Source: an uncultured Bacteroidia bacterium
Lineage (GTDB): Bacteria; Bacteroidota; Bacteroidia; Bacteroidales; UBA932
DNA length: 64,000 bases
Assembly: GCA_902784435.1 (NCBI GenBank)
Contig: CACZUR010000012.1
Location: forward strand, 1 to 64,000
Reading direction: 5' to 3'
In this document: piece by piece, positions 41,688-50,482 of the stretch
How the letters are laid out: each line of letters starts with the position of its first letter
Position numbering within the stretch: the first letter of the stretch is position 1
Notes under the pieces: generated by a model
What the model saw: the letters and a program-made list of their open reading frames with translations, nothing else
Databases searched by the model: none
What the model was told of the DNA's origin: nothing
Made by a program: the position numbers and the translations under genes

Positions 41688-43031
41688 ATGAAAACAACCG
41701 ACATTATGGCACGTCTGCAGGCCAAGTATCCCCTGGAAAAGGAATACCTGCAGGCCGTTCAGGAGGTTCTGGAATCCATCGAAGAGGTGTACAACCAGCA
41801 TCCGGAGTTTGAAAAAGCCAAAATCGTGGAGCGTCTGGTAGAACCGGACCGCATTTTCACCTTCCGTGTCACCTGGGTGGACGACCGCGGCGAAGTCCAG
41901 ACCAACACCGGTTACCGCATCCAGTTCAACAGTGCCATCGGCCCCTATAAGGGTGGTCTCCGTTTCCACAAGGCGGTCACTCCTTCCATGCTCAAGTTCC
42001 TGGGCTTCGAGCAAACCTTCAAGAATGCCCTCACCACCCTCCCGATGGGCGGCGCCAAGGGCGGCTCGGACTTCGACCCGGTGGGCAAGTCCAACGACGA
42101 AATCATGCGTTTCTGCCAGGCATTCATGCTGGAGCTGTGGAACTGCATCGGCCCGGACCAGGACATCCCTGCCGGCGACGTGGGCGTAGGCGGCCGTGAA
42201 ATCGGCTACCTCTATGGTATGTACAAGAAACTGGCCCGCCAGTACAACACCGGCGTTCTCACCGGTAAGGGCGGCACCTGGGGCGGCAGTATCCTCCGTC
42301 CGGAAGCCACCGGCTTCGGTGCCCTGTACTTCACCCAGCACCTGCTGGAGAAAGCCGGCAAGAGCATCGTGGGCAAGAAGGTCGCCCTCTCCGGCTTCGG
42401 TAACGTAGCCTGGGGCGCCGCCACCAAGGCCCGTGAACTGGGCGCCAAGGTCGTGGCCATCTCCGGCCCGGACGGCGTGTGCGAAATTCCGGACGGCATC
42501 ACCCCCGAAATGATTGACTACATGCTGGTCATGCGTGCCTCCAACCGCAACAAGGTACAGGATATGGCCGACAAATTCCCCGGCCAGACCAAGTTCACCG
42601 CCGGCAAGAAGAGCTGGTGCATTCCCGTGGACATCGCCCTTCCCTGCGCCTTCCAGAATGAACTTTCGGAAGACGATGCCAAGGAGCTGAAGGCCAATGG
42701 CTGCTGGTGCTGCTGCGAGGTCTCCAACATGGGCTGCCAGCCCGGCGCCATCCACTACTTCCAGCACAACGGCGTGCTCTTCGCCCCCGGCAAGGCCGTG
42801 AACGCAGGTGGTGTTGCCACTTCCGGCCTGGAAATGACCCAGAACGCAGAGCACATCTCCTGGAGCGGAGCAGAGGTAGACGAAAAACTGCACTTCATCA
42901 TGAAGAGCATCCACGAGCAGTGCGTGAAGTACGGCACCCAGCCGGACGGCACCGTAGACTACGTGAAGGGCGCCAACATCGCCGGCTTCATGAAGGTGGC
43001 CACCGCCATGCTGGAGCAGGGCACTATCTAA
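41688..43031 (+). CDS. gdhA: NADP-type glutamate dehydrogenase
   Basis: A 447-aa hexameric enzyme that makes glutamate from 2-oxoglutarate and ammonia. Segments include GPYKGGLRFH with the substrate lysine, LPMGGAKGGSDFDP with the catalytic lysine, and a GFGNVAWG nucleotide-binding turn. The length and the MKTTDIMARLQAKYP start match the small bacterial NADP-dependent class. It stands alone between a regulated-looking promoter and a strong terminator. Confidence 0.96.
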   Translation: MKTTDIMARLQAKYPLEKEYLQAVQEVLESIEEVYNQHPEFEKAKIVERLVEPDRIFTFRVTWVDDRGEVQTNTGYRIQFNSAIGPYKGGLRFHKAVTPSMLKFLGFEQTFKNALTTLPMGGAKGGSDFDPVGKSNDEIMRFCQAFMLELWNCIGPDQDIPAGDVGVGGREIGYLYGMYKKLARQYNTGVLTGKGGTWGGSILRPEATGFGALYFTQHLLEKAGKSIVGKKVALSGFGNVAWGAATKARELGAKVVAISGPDGVCEIPDGITPEMIDYMLVMRASNRNKVQDMADKFPGQTKFTAGKKSWCIPVDIALPCAFQNELSEDDAKELKANGCWCCCEVSNMGCQPGAIHYFQHNGVLFAPGKAVNAGGVATSGLEMTQNAEHISWSGAEVDEKLHFIMKSIHEQCVKYGTQPDGTVDYVKGANIAGFMKVATAMLEQGTI

Positions 43032-43044
43032 GCCCTCCGGTTAC

Positions 43045-43082
43045 AAAAAGAATGACCGGCCCGTTTGGGCCGGTCATTTTTT
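43045..43082. terminator. Bidirectional terminator between gdhA and ompH
   Basis: 12-bp stem AATGACCGGCCC (43051-43062) / GGGCCGGTCATT (43067-43078), loop GTTT, T-tract to 43082 on the plus strand and an A-tract (43045-43049) serving the minus strand. Confidence 0.92.
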
Positions 43083-43097
43083 ATGGGATTCCTTACA

Positions 43098-43670
43098 TTA
43101 TTTGGCGGCGGGAGCCTGAGCGGCCTGCGCCTGGGCCTGCAGTTCTGCCTGGAGGGATTCCAGGGTGCGGCCGTCGGGGATGTTCAGGGCTTTGCGGGCA
43201 TCGGCCGTGATGTCGATGACCTTGCTCTCGTCAAAGAAAATGGCCTGGGACACATCGAACAGGGCTGTGAGGCCCTTTGCCTTGGCAATTTCCGTTACGG
43301 TCTTGTTGGCTTTCTCCTGGATGGGGGCGGTGAGCTGGTTCTGCTGCTGCTGCAGTTCCTGGCTGATGCTGTTCTGGAACTCCTGGATGCGGTTCTGGAT
43401 TTCGTACAGTTCCTTTTCCTTGGATTCCTTGATGGCGGCAGTCCAGGAAGCGCTCTTCTGCTGGTACTGCGTGGCTTTGCCCTGATATTCCTCTACCATG
43501 GCGGCATAGGTTTCCTCTGCCTCTTTCTGGGAAGCGGCGATGGTTTCGCGGGCGGCGTCCATCTCCGGCATCAGCATAACGAGTTCATTGAAGTTCACCT
43601 TTCCGATGGTCTGGGCGGAGACGGTTAAGCTGGCAAATGCCGCAAGGGCGATAACAAAGATTTTTTTCAT
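43098..43670 (-). CDS. OmpH/Skp-family periplasmic chaperone
   Basis: A 190-aa protein: signal peptide (MKKIFVIALAAFASLTVSAQ), then an OmpH beta core (IGKVNFNELVMLMPE) and long Gln/Glu-rich coiled-coil arms (about 45-130). Skp escorts unfolded outer-membrane proteins to BamA, whose gene lies 63 nt upstream. The ATG at 43670 begins the signal peptide. Confidence 0.9.
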   Translation of the reverse strand: MKKIFVIALAAFASLTVSAQTIGKVNFNELVMLMPEMDAARETIAASQKEAEETYAAMVEEYQGKATQYQQKSASWTAAIKESKEKELYEIQNRIQEFQNSISQELQQQQNQLTAPIQEKANKTVTEIAKAKGLTALFDVSQAIFFDESKVIDITADARKALNIPDGRTLESLQAELQAQAQAAQAPAAK

Positions 43671-43733
43671 ATTACTAATAGTTTTTTTGTTTTCAATTTT
43701 GACTGGACGTATACTATCAAATACCATACCTTT

Positions 43734-46334
43734 TTAGAACTGCTGTCCCAGGACGAAGTGGAAATGGCTTCCGCCGTTGGCCGTATCGTCGAAGCCATAG
43801 CCCCAGTCGATACCCAGCAGGCCGATCATCGGGAGGAACACACGCACGCCCACACCGGCACTGCGCTTGATCTGGAACGGATTGAACTCGCGGATGTCGC
43901 TCCAGCAGTTACCGCCCTCCAGGAAGGCCAGGGCATAGATGGTGGACTGCGGCTGCAGGATGACGGGATAGCGGAGTTCTACGGTGAACTTGTCGTAAAC
44001 GTTACCCGCATAGCTCTCCAGGTTGCGGCTGTAGGGAGTCATCTTGCGGGGCGTGAGGGAATAGTCCTCGTAGCCGCGCAGGGAGATGATTTCTGCGCCG
44101 TAAGTCATATAGCCCGACATACCGTCGCCGCCCACCTGGAAGTTCTCGAACGGAGAATAGCCCCAGTTGCGGTTGTAGTAGCCCAGATAGCCGAATTGGG
44201 CACGGGTCATGAGCACCAGGTCTCCGGCCAGTTTGGTATATACGGTGCCGTTGAACTTCCACTTGTGATACTCGATCCACTTATAGCGCTGGGCCGATGT
44301 CCAGTTGTCGTAGTCTACATCCTTATAGCTGTTTACGGGCACCTTGACGGGTTTGTCCGGATCCGAGTTGTCCCAGGTATACTTGCGGAAGAGCGAATAC
44401 GGCGGCGTGAGCTGCAGCGAGAAGGCAAACTCAGAGCCCGTACGGGGATAGATCTGCTGGTCCGAGGAGTTACGGGTCAGGGACAGCGTATAGCTCAGGT
44501 TGTGGGAAATACCGTCGTTGAAGGCGAAATAGCTGTTGGTCCAGTTGGTGAGCTTGTACGTCTGCCAACTCAGGTTGTTATACAGCACGAAGTAGCTGTC
44601 CGGCCACTTGAGCCGCGTACCCAGGCCGGCGTTGAAGCCGAACACCTCGAACATCTTGTCCGTGGACAGGATGCCGATGGCCAGGTACGAGTCCGTCATC
44701 CTGGAATAATAGCCGGAGATGCTCAGGGACGTAGGTTTCTTGCCGAAGAGCCAGGGCTCCGTGAAACTGGCGTTCAGGGAAGTGTAATAACGGCCGTTGG
44801 TCTGGAAACGGAACGCGAGGTTCTGGGCGTCTCCCAGCGGCACGGGCCGCCAGGCGCCTTTTTCGAACATGCGGCGCGTAGAGAAGTTGTTGAAACTGAC
44901 GCCGGCCGTGAGCACGAAGGTGTTGCCGCCCCAACCGCCGGACAGTTCCAGCTGGGAAGACGGTTTCTCCGTTACGTTATACACGATGTCCACCGTGTTG
45001 TTGAGCTGGTTGGGGATGATGGAATATCCGCCGGCGCTCATGATGGCTTCCGGGTCGAACTGGCCCATGGAAGCAATTTCACGGATGGAACGCTCGAAGT
45101 CGGTCTGGCTGAACAGGTAGCCGGGACGGGTGGTGAGCTGGCGGCGGACCACCTTTTCGTTGGTGAGGTCGTTGCCGTTGATCACAATCTCGTTCAGGAT
45201 GGCCGGTTTGCCTTCGGAGATACGCATCTCCACATCCACCGAGTCGTTCTGGATGTTCACCTCCACGGGCGTGATGTTGAAGAAGAGGTAACCATTGTCC
45301 CTGTACAGCTTGGAAACGTCGTATTCGTTGTCCTTTCCGCCGCCGTGCAGGCGCTTCTGCATGGTAACCATGTCGTATACATCGCCCTTCTTGATCTGGA
45401 GAATGTCGTTCAGGACCTCTGAGGGATACACGGAATTGCCCGTCCAGGTGATGTTGCGGAAATAGTATTTCCGGCCCTGGTCGAACACCATGTCAATGTT
45501 CATGTGTTTGCCGTCCTCCGTGAAATAGAGGGAGTCCCGCACCAGGCGGGCGTCGCGGTAACCGGCCTCGTTGAAGGCATCCAGCACGGTTTTGCGGTCT
45601 GTCTGGTATTCCTTTTCCTTGAACTTCTTGGATTTGAAGAAATTGTACCAGGTGGCCGCGTGGGTGTCCTTCATGTTCTTGGCCAGCTTGCGGGGCTTTA
45701 CGTCCTCGTTGTTGCCGGTATAGTTGATGTCCTTGATGCGGATCTTCTTACCCTTGTCCACGTTGAAATTCACGCGGATGGCGCTGCGGATGATGGTATC
45801 CAGGATTACCTCCGTCTGTACGTCCACTTTCAGGTAGCCCTTTTCCTTATAATAGCGCTTGATAATGTCGATGGAAGTGTTCTTGACATATTCCGAATAC
45901 TCGCGGCCGGGGCGCAGGTTCAGGCGCTCCTGCAGGTCTTTCTTCTCGCCGGATTTGACGCCGGTGTAGGACCAGCGGCTCACGCGGGGACGCTCCCGGA
46001 CGCAGATTTTGAACCAGGCTGTATCGGCCTTGACAGACAGGGAGTCCACCACCACGGCCACGTCTTCGAAGTAGCGCTGGGCCACCAGGCGTTTCACAAT
46101 GCCGGTCACGTCCTCTCCGGGGACAGTGAGCTCCTGGCCTTCCCGCAGGCCGGTGAGCTGGAGGATCTGGTGCTCGTTAAAGTACTGGTTTCCTTCTACG
46201 CCCACACCGCCCACGATGTATTTCCTGGGGTTGTTATAGTCGATTTCTATGCTGCTGCGGGAAGACTGCGCCCGGAGGGAAAAGCCCGCCAGAAGCAGCA
46301 TCGCAGTGCAAAGAAGCAGTTTTCGTACAGTCAT
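43734..46334 (-). CDS. bamA: Outer-membrane protein assembly factor BamA
   Basis: An 866-aa Omp85 protein: signal peptide, five POTRA domains over about residues 35-450, then a 16-stranded barrel ending in F (FHFVLGQQF). SGGWGG and the late VGGDGMSGYMTYGAEIISLRGYED region correspond to the conserved barrel/loop-6 part. It inserts outer-membrane proteins with BamD (53.1 kb). Order nadK-uppS-bamA-ompH is typical of the order. An internal promoter box precedes it. Confidence 0.95.
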   Translation of the reverse strand: MTVRKLLLCTAMLLLAGFSLRAQSSRSSIEIDYNNPRKYIVGGVGVEGNQYFNEHQILQLTGLREGQELTVPGEDVTGIVKRLVAQRYFEDVAVVVDSLSVKADTAWFKICVRERPRVSRWSYTGVKSGEKKDLQERLNLRPGREYSEYVKNTSIDIIKRYYKEKGYLKVDVQTEVILDTIIRSAIRVNFNVDKGKKIRIKDINYTGNNEDVKPRKLAKNMKDTHAATWYNFFKSKKFKEKEYQTDRKTVLDAFNEAGYRDARLVRDSLYFTEDGKHMNIDMVFDQGRKYYFRNITWTGNSVYPSEVLNDILQIKKGDVYDMVTMQKRLHGGGKDNEYDVSKLYRDNGYLFFNITPVEVNIQNDSVDVEMRISEGKPAILNEIVINGNDLTNEKVVRRQLTTRPGYLFSQTDFERSIREIASMGQFDPEAIMSAGGYSIIPNQLNNTVDIVYNVTEKPSSQLELSGGWGGNTFVLTAGVSFNNFSTRRMFEKGAWRPVPLGDAQNLAFRFQTNGRYYTSLNASFTEPWLFGKKPTSLSISGYYSRMTDSYLAIGILSTDKMFEVFGFNAGLGTRLKWPDSYFVLYNNLSWQTYKLTNWTNSYFAFNDGISHNLSYTLSLTRNSSDQQIYPRTGSEFAFSLQLTPPYSLFRKYTWDNSDPDKPVKVPVNSYKDVDYDNWTSAQRYKWIEYHKWKFNGTVYTKLAGDLVLMTRAQFGYLGYYNRNWGYSPFENFQVGGDGMSGYMTYGAEIISLRGYEDYSLTPRKMTPYSRNLESYAGNVYDKFTVELRYPVILQPQSTIYALAFLEGGNCWSDIREFNPFQIKRSAGVGVRVFLPMIGLLGIDWGYGFDDTANGGSHFHFVLGQQF

Positions 46335-46353
46335 TCGTCGTATAGTTATCTTG

Positions 46354-46361
46354 CAAAGATA
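46354..46361 (-). promoter_or_regulatory. -7 box for bamA
   Basis: The minus strand reads TATCTTTG, 19 nt before the bamA ATG in the 33-bp gap after uppS, giving bamA-ompH its own promoter. Confidence 0.55.
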
Positions 46362-46367
46362 AGCATT

Positions 46368-47066
46368 TTATTTCACTTTACCATAACGGCGGTCCCGCCG
46401 GGCATATTCTGCGAGGGCTTCGCGGAACTGCGGCTTGCGGAAATCCGGCCACAGGATGTCCGTGAAATAGAACTCCGTATAGGCCGTCTGCCACAGCAGG
46501 TAATTGGAGATGCGGAGCTCTCCGGAAGTGCGGATCAGCAGGTCCGGGTCCGGGATGCCGGCCGTCACCAGATACTGGTCGAAATCCGGCAGTTCCAGGG
46601 CCTGGAACGCCTCCGGAGAAAGCTGGGCCTGCGCCTTTTTCATGGCCTGGAGGATATCCCACTTACCGCTGTAGCTCAAGAAAACGATGAACGTAGTGCG
46701 CGTATTGCCGGCCGTCTCCTCCATCATGTGGTCGATGGCGGCGTTGAGTTCCTCGCTCAGGCGGGCCCTGTTGCCCAGGACCATAAAACGGATGTTGTTT
46801 TGCATGAAGGAGCGGAACTCGTTCAGCATGGACTTCATCATGAGTTCCATCAGGGTCATGACTTCCTCCTGCGGCCGGTTCCAGTTCTCTTCGGAAAAAG
46901 CATAGACAGACAGGTACTTGAGGCCGTCCTCGACGGCGGCTTCCAGGCAGGCGCGGACGCTTTCCACACCCTCGATATGCCCTTTTACCCGCTCCAGGCC
47001 CCGGGCCTTTGCCCAGCGGCCGTTGCCGTCCATGATAATGGATACGTGCTGCGGTATTCTCTCCAT
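46368..47066 (-). CDS. uppS: Isoprenyl transferase (undecaprenyl diphosphate synthase)
   Basis: A 232-aa cis-prenyl transferase making the C55 lipid carrier for peptidoglycan and O-antigen. HVSIIMDGNGRWAKARG carries the catalytic aspartate, and IRTSGELRISNYLLWQ the substrate-binding end. Length is normal. nadK lies 4 nt upstream, so the two are co-transcribed. Confidence 0.95.
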   Translation of the reverse strand: MERIPQHVSIIMDGNGRWAKARGLERVKGHIEGVESVRACLEAAVEDGLKYLSVYAFSEENWNRPQEEVMTLMELMMKSMLNEFRSFMQNNIRFMVLGNRARLSEELNAAIDHMMEETAGNTRTTFIVFLSYSGKWDILQAMKKAQAQLSPEAFQALELPDFDQYLVTAGIPDPDLLIRTSGELRISNYLLWQTAYTEFYFTDILWPDFRKPQFREALAEYARRDRRYGKVK

Positions 47067-47070
47067 AGAA

Positions 47071-47895
47071 TTATTCGTTGTTTCGCATGTCCTCTCCCCA
47101 GAACAGACGCGAAGTCAGGGCCTTCACGAAACCGGATTCCGGGAGCCGGACACGTTTGAGCGAAAATTGTGCCATCTCAATGTGAATGGCCCAGTCCGGC
47201 TGAATCTCCACCACGCGGTTGTCCATGGACATGGTGGCCCTTCCGTCGCGGGACTCGAAACTGATGTCCACCTTGGCCGATTCGGGAATGACGATGGGGC
47301 GTACGTTCAGGTTGTGCGGGGCCACGGGGGCCAGCACCAGCACCTTCGTATCCGGCATGCAGATGGGACCGCCCACACTCAGGGAATAGGCGGTGGAACC
47401 GGAAGAGGTTGCCACCAGGATGCCGTCGGCCCAATAGGTGGGCAGGGGCTCCCCATCGATGCTCACGTGGATGCCCAGGACCGAGGAGCCGCTGCGGTGC
47501 AGGGCCACTTCGTTCACCGAATAAGGCAGCATGCCGATGGTACGGCGTGCCTCCGGTCCCTTGAGCGTGGCATTGAGCACCGTGCGGTACTCGATGCGGA
47601 AATTCCCCTCCAGAAGAGCGTCCCGTACGGCCTCCGGCCGGTTTTCGCAGAGGAAACCGATGCGGCCGAAGTTCACGCCCAGGATGGGCAGGCCGATATC
47701 CGCCACCACATGCGCGGCACTCAGGAAAGTGCCGTCCCCGCCCATGGAAAGGACCAGGTCCGTTTCCGGCCTTACGTCGGCCTTGGTGCGGATTTCGTAT
47801 ACCTCGAAGGTGGCGCCCTCCAGGTCTTTCAGGAGCGAAGCCATCCGGGGGTCTTCCCTGAGCTCGTCCTTGAGGATGAAATAGCCAATTTTCAT
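47071..47895 (-). CDS. nadK: NAD kinase
   Basis: A 274-aa enzyme that phosphorylates NAD to NADP. Motifs: GGDGTFL, the NE motif in SVNEVALHR, and [14 protein letters not shown]. It shares a divergent 80-bp gap with pdxJ. Supplies NADP for GdhA and Dxr in the same window. Confidence 0.95.
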   Translation of the reverse strand: MKIGYFILKDELREDPRMASLLKDLEGATFEVYEIRTKADVRPETDLVLSMGGDGTFLSAAHVVADIGLPILGVNFGRIGFLCENRPEAVRDALLEGNFRIEYRTVLNATLKGPEARRTIGMLPYSVNEVALHRSGSSVLGIHVSIDGEPLPTYWADGILVATSSGSTAYSLSVGGPICMPDTKVLVLAPVAPHNLNVRPIVIPESAKVDISFESRDGRATMSMDNRVVEIQPDWAIHIEMAQFSLKRVRLPESGFVKALTSRLFWGEDMRNNE

Positions 47896-47917
47896 TGCGT
47901 CCGATTAAATCAACCGA

Positions 47918-47955
47918 CAAAATTAACACAATTCCGGGATTTTTCCTTACTTTTG
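47918..47955. promoter_or_regulatory. Divergent promoters nadK/pdxJ
   Basis: For nadK, the minus strand reads TAATTTTG at 47918-47925 (22 nt before the ATG). For pdxJ, the plus strand reads TACTTTTG at 47948-47955 (20 nt before the ATG). -33 elements are weak. Confidence 0.5.
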
Positions 47956-47975
47956 TACAATATAATATATCAACT

Positions 47976-48698
47976 ATGACAAGATTAAGCGTAAATATCA
48001 ACAAAATAGCTACTATCCGTAATGCCCGGGGCGGGAACGTGCCCAACGTGACCCGGGCGGCAGTAGCCTGCGAAGACTTCGGTGCCCAGGGCATCACCGT
48101 GCATCCCCGGCCGGACGAGCGCCACATCCGTTATTCCGACGTAAGGGAAATCCGGCCGCTCATCCGCACGGAATTCAATATCGAGGGCAATCCTACGGTA
48201 CAGAGTTTCGTAGACCTGGTGCTGGAAGTGGTCCCGGACCAGGTTACGCTGGTGCCGGACGGCCACAATGCCATTACCTCCAACGCCGGCTGGGACACCC
48301 TCCGGAACAAGGACCTGCTCACAGACCTTTGCCAGACCTTCCACGCCAAGGGTATCCGCACGTCCATCTTCATAGACCCGGATCCGGCCATGGCAGCGGG
48401 CGCCGCCGCCTGCGGAGCAGACCGCGTAGAGCTCTACACGGCCGCCTATGCCGAAGGATACCCGCTGGACCCGGCCGCTGCCGTAGCCCCCTACCTGGCA
48501 GCCGCCCGGCAGGCCCAAGCCTGCGGGCTGGGCCTGAACGCCGGCCACGACCTTTCCCTGGAGAATCTGGCGTACTTTTTGAAAGCCATCCCCTGGGTTG
48601 ACGAAGTTTCCATCGGCCATGCACTCATCTCAGACGCCCTGTACATGGGTCTTGAGAAAACTATTCAGGCCTATCTCTCGCAAATCCGCAAAAAATAG
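47976..48698 (+). CDS. pdxJ: Pyridoxine 5'-phosphate synthase
   Basis: A 240-aa TIM-barrel enzyme that forms pyridoxine 5'-phosphate from deoxyxylulose phosphate and amino-acetone phosphate. [30 protein letters not shown] and LNAGHDLS are signature segments. The ATG at 47976 gives [10 protein letters not shown], the standard start. Confidence 0.96.
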   Translation: MTRLSVNINKIATIRNARGGNVPNVTRAAVACEDFGAQGITVHPRPDERHIRYSDVREIRPLIRTEFNIEGNPTVQSFVDLVLEVVPDQVTLVPDGHNAITSNAGWDTLRNKDLLTDLCQTFHAKGIRTSIFIDPDPAMAAGAAACGADRVELYTAAYAEGYPLDPAAAVAPYLAAARQAQACGLGLNAGHDLSLENLAYFLKAIPWVDEVSIGHALISDALYMGLEKTIQAYLSQIRKK

Positions 48699-48699
48699 T

Positions 48700-48707
48700 T
48701 ACCTTTG
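48700..48707 (+). promoter_or_regulatory. -7 box for the Skp-like lipoprotein gene
   Basis: TACCTTTG overlaps the end of the pdxJ stop region; the ATG lies 34 nt further on. No TTTG -33 at the usual distance. Confidence 0.45.
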
Positions 48708-48741
48708 CAACTTTGACGAATTAATTTTAACAAACATATTA

Positions 48742-49350
48742 ATGAAAAAGATCCTTCTTATTTTCGGCGCCGCTGCGATGACGGTCATCGCAGCCTCCTG
48801 CAACCAGACCCAGAACGTCACCCCTGCCCAGACCGCAGCCCAGGACAGCATTGCCGTAGCCGGCAGCATCGTCTACTTCAACATGGACAAAGTCATGGAA
48901 GGTTACGATATGGCCAACGACCTCAACTCCGTCTTCGAGACCAAGACTTCCGGTATCCAGGCAGAGATTGACCGCCGTGGCAAAAAGCTGGAGAAAGACG
49001 CCGCCGACTTCCAGAACAAGGTAGACAAGAACCTGCTCACCTCTTCCGTAGCCCAGGTCCAGTACCAGAAGCTCCAGGAGCAGCAGCAGTCCTATCAGCA
49101 GTATGTAGTGGCCAAGCAGCAGGAAATGGCAGAGGAGCAGCAGGTAATGATGAACCAGATTGCCAACGCCATCTCCGAATTTGTCCAGGAATACAACGCA
49201 GAGCACCAGTACGCCCTCATCCTGGCCACCGCCGGCAACATCCTCTCCACCCCCGTGGTCACCGGAGACCCTAAACTGGACATCACGGACCAGCTCCTGG
49301 AAGGCCTCAACGCCGCCTATATCAAAACCAAGGAGAGCAGCAAGAAATAA
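48742..49350 (+). CDS. OmpH/Skp-like lipoprotein
   Basis: A 202-aa lipoprotein (lipobox IAASC, cysteine near 20) with an OmpH-type core (IVYFNMDKVMEGYDMAND) and a long Gln-rich coiled coil (about 85-160) followed by ALILATAGNIL, the matching second half of the Skp core. It is a second Skp-like protein in the window, lipid-anchored rather than soluble. The GT4 gene follows after 6 nt. Confidence 0.83.
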   Translation: MKKILLIFGAAAMTVIAASCNQTQNVTPAQTAAQDSIAVAGSIVYFNMDKVMEGYDMANDLNSVFETKTSGIQAEIDRRGKKLEKDAADFQNKVDKNLLTSSVAQVQYQKLQEQQQSYQQYVVAKQQEMAEEQQVMMNQIANAISEFVQEYNAEHQYALILATAGNILSTPVVTGDPKLDITDQLLEGLNAAYIKTKESSKK

Positions 49351-49356
49351 TTCCGC

Positions 49357-50472
49357 ATGAGGATTGCCCTCCTGTCCAGTTTCTACCCCTTGCGGGGTGG
49401 CATTTCCCAGTTCAACGCCAGCTTGCTGGAAGGACTGGGAAAATGCAATGATACCAGGGCCTATAGCTTTTCCCGACAGTACCCGGACTTCCTGTTTCCC
49501 GGCAAAACGCAGTACGTTACCCCGGAGGACGAAGCCATCCCGGTAAAGGCCCAGGCCATCCTGGACACGGTCAATCCCCTGAGCTGGATCAAAACCGCCC
49601 GGACCATCCGCGCCTGGAAACCGGACCTGCTGGTCATGAAGTACTGGATGTCCTGGTTTGCCCCGTCCCTGGGCTATGTAGCCCGTCACGCCGGCTGCAA
49701 AAGCGTAGTGGTGCTGGACAACGTCATCCCGCACGAAGCCCACTGGTTTGACAAGCCCCTCACCCGCTATTTCCTGAAGGGCTGTACCGGTTTCGTGAGC
49801 ATGTCGGAGCATGTGGAGCAGGATCTCCTGAGCCTGCGGCCCGGTGCCCCGCACATCCTCCTTCCCCACCCGCTGTACACCCATTTCGGCCCGCGGATGT
49901 CCCGCGAGGAAGCCGCGGCGCTGCTGGGAACGGATCCGGACAAAAAGACCCTCCTTTTCTTCGGCCTCATCCGGGAATACAAGGGCCTGGACATCCTCCT
50001 GGAAGCCTTCCGGGACTTGCCCGGGGAGTATCAGCTCATCGTGGCCGGAGAGCCCTACGGTTCCTTTGACAAGTACCAGGACATCATCGACTCCCTGCCC
50101 GGGAAAGACCGCGTGCACGTATTCCCGGACTACATCCGCGACTCGGAGGTAAAGAAGTTCTTCTCGGCCGCAGACCTGGCCGTCCTCCCCTACCGGAGCG
50201 CCACCCAGAGCGGCATCAGTGCCATCGCCTATCACTTTGACCTCCCCATGGTGGTCACGGACGTGGGCGGCCTCAAGGGCACCATCGGAGACCGTGGCAC
50301 GGGAATTGTCGCTCCGGAACCCAGTCCCCGGGCCATCCGGGAGGAAATCCTGCGTTATTTCGCAGACCCGACCCTCCGGGAAAGCTGCCTGGAAGCTATC
50401 GGCAAGGAAAAGCAAAGGCTGGGCTGGGACCGCTTCTGCAGCCTCCTCACAGACTTTGCCGCCACCTTATAA
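49357..50472 (+). CDS. GT4-family glycosyltransferase
   Basis: A 371-aa GT-B enzyme: MRIALLSSFYPLRGGISQFN glycine-rich N-lobe, LFFGLIREYKGLDILLEAF in the donor lobe, and an E-x7-E-like stretch near SGISAIAYHFDLPMVVTDVGG. It transfers a sugar from a nucleotide donor to an unknown lipid or polysaccharide acceptor. No other glycan genes are adjacent. Confidence 0.88.
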   Translation: MRIALLSSFYPLRGGISQFNASLLEGLGKCNDTRAYSFSRQYPDFLFPGKTQYVTPEDEAIPVKAQAILDTVNPLSWIKTARTIRAWKPDLLVMKYWMSWFAPSLGYVARHAGCKSVVVLDNVIPHEAHWFDKPLTRYFLKGCTGFVSMSEHVEQDLLSLRPGAPHILLPHPLYTHFGPRMSREEAAALLGTDPDKKTLLFFGLIREYKGLDILLEAFRDLPGEYQLIVAGEPYGSFDKYQDIIDSLPGKDRVHVFPDYIRDSEVKKFFSAADLAVLPYRSATQSGISAIAYHFDLPMVVTDVGGLKGTIGDRGTGIVAPEPSPRAIREEILRYFADPTLRESCLEAIGKEKQRLGWDRFCSLLTDFAATL

Positions 50473-50482
50473 ACGAAAAGTT

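Noticed and set aside
43758..45422. 554-codon plus-strand frame opposite bamA
   Set aside because: No domain, unusual composition; bamA has full POTRA and barrel features.
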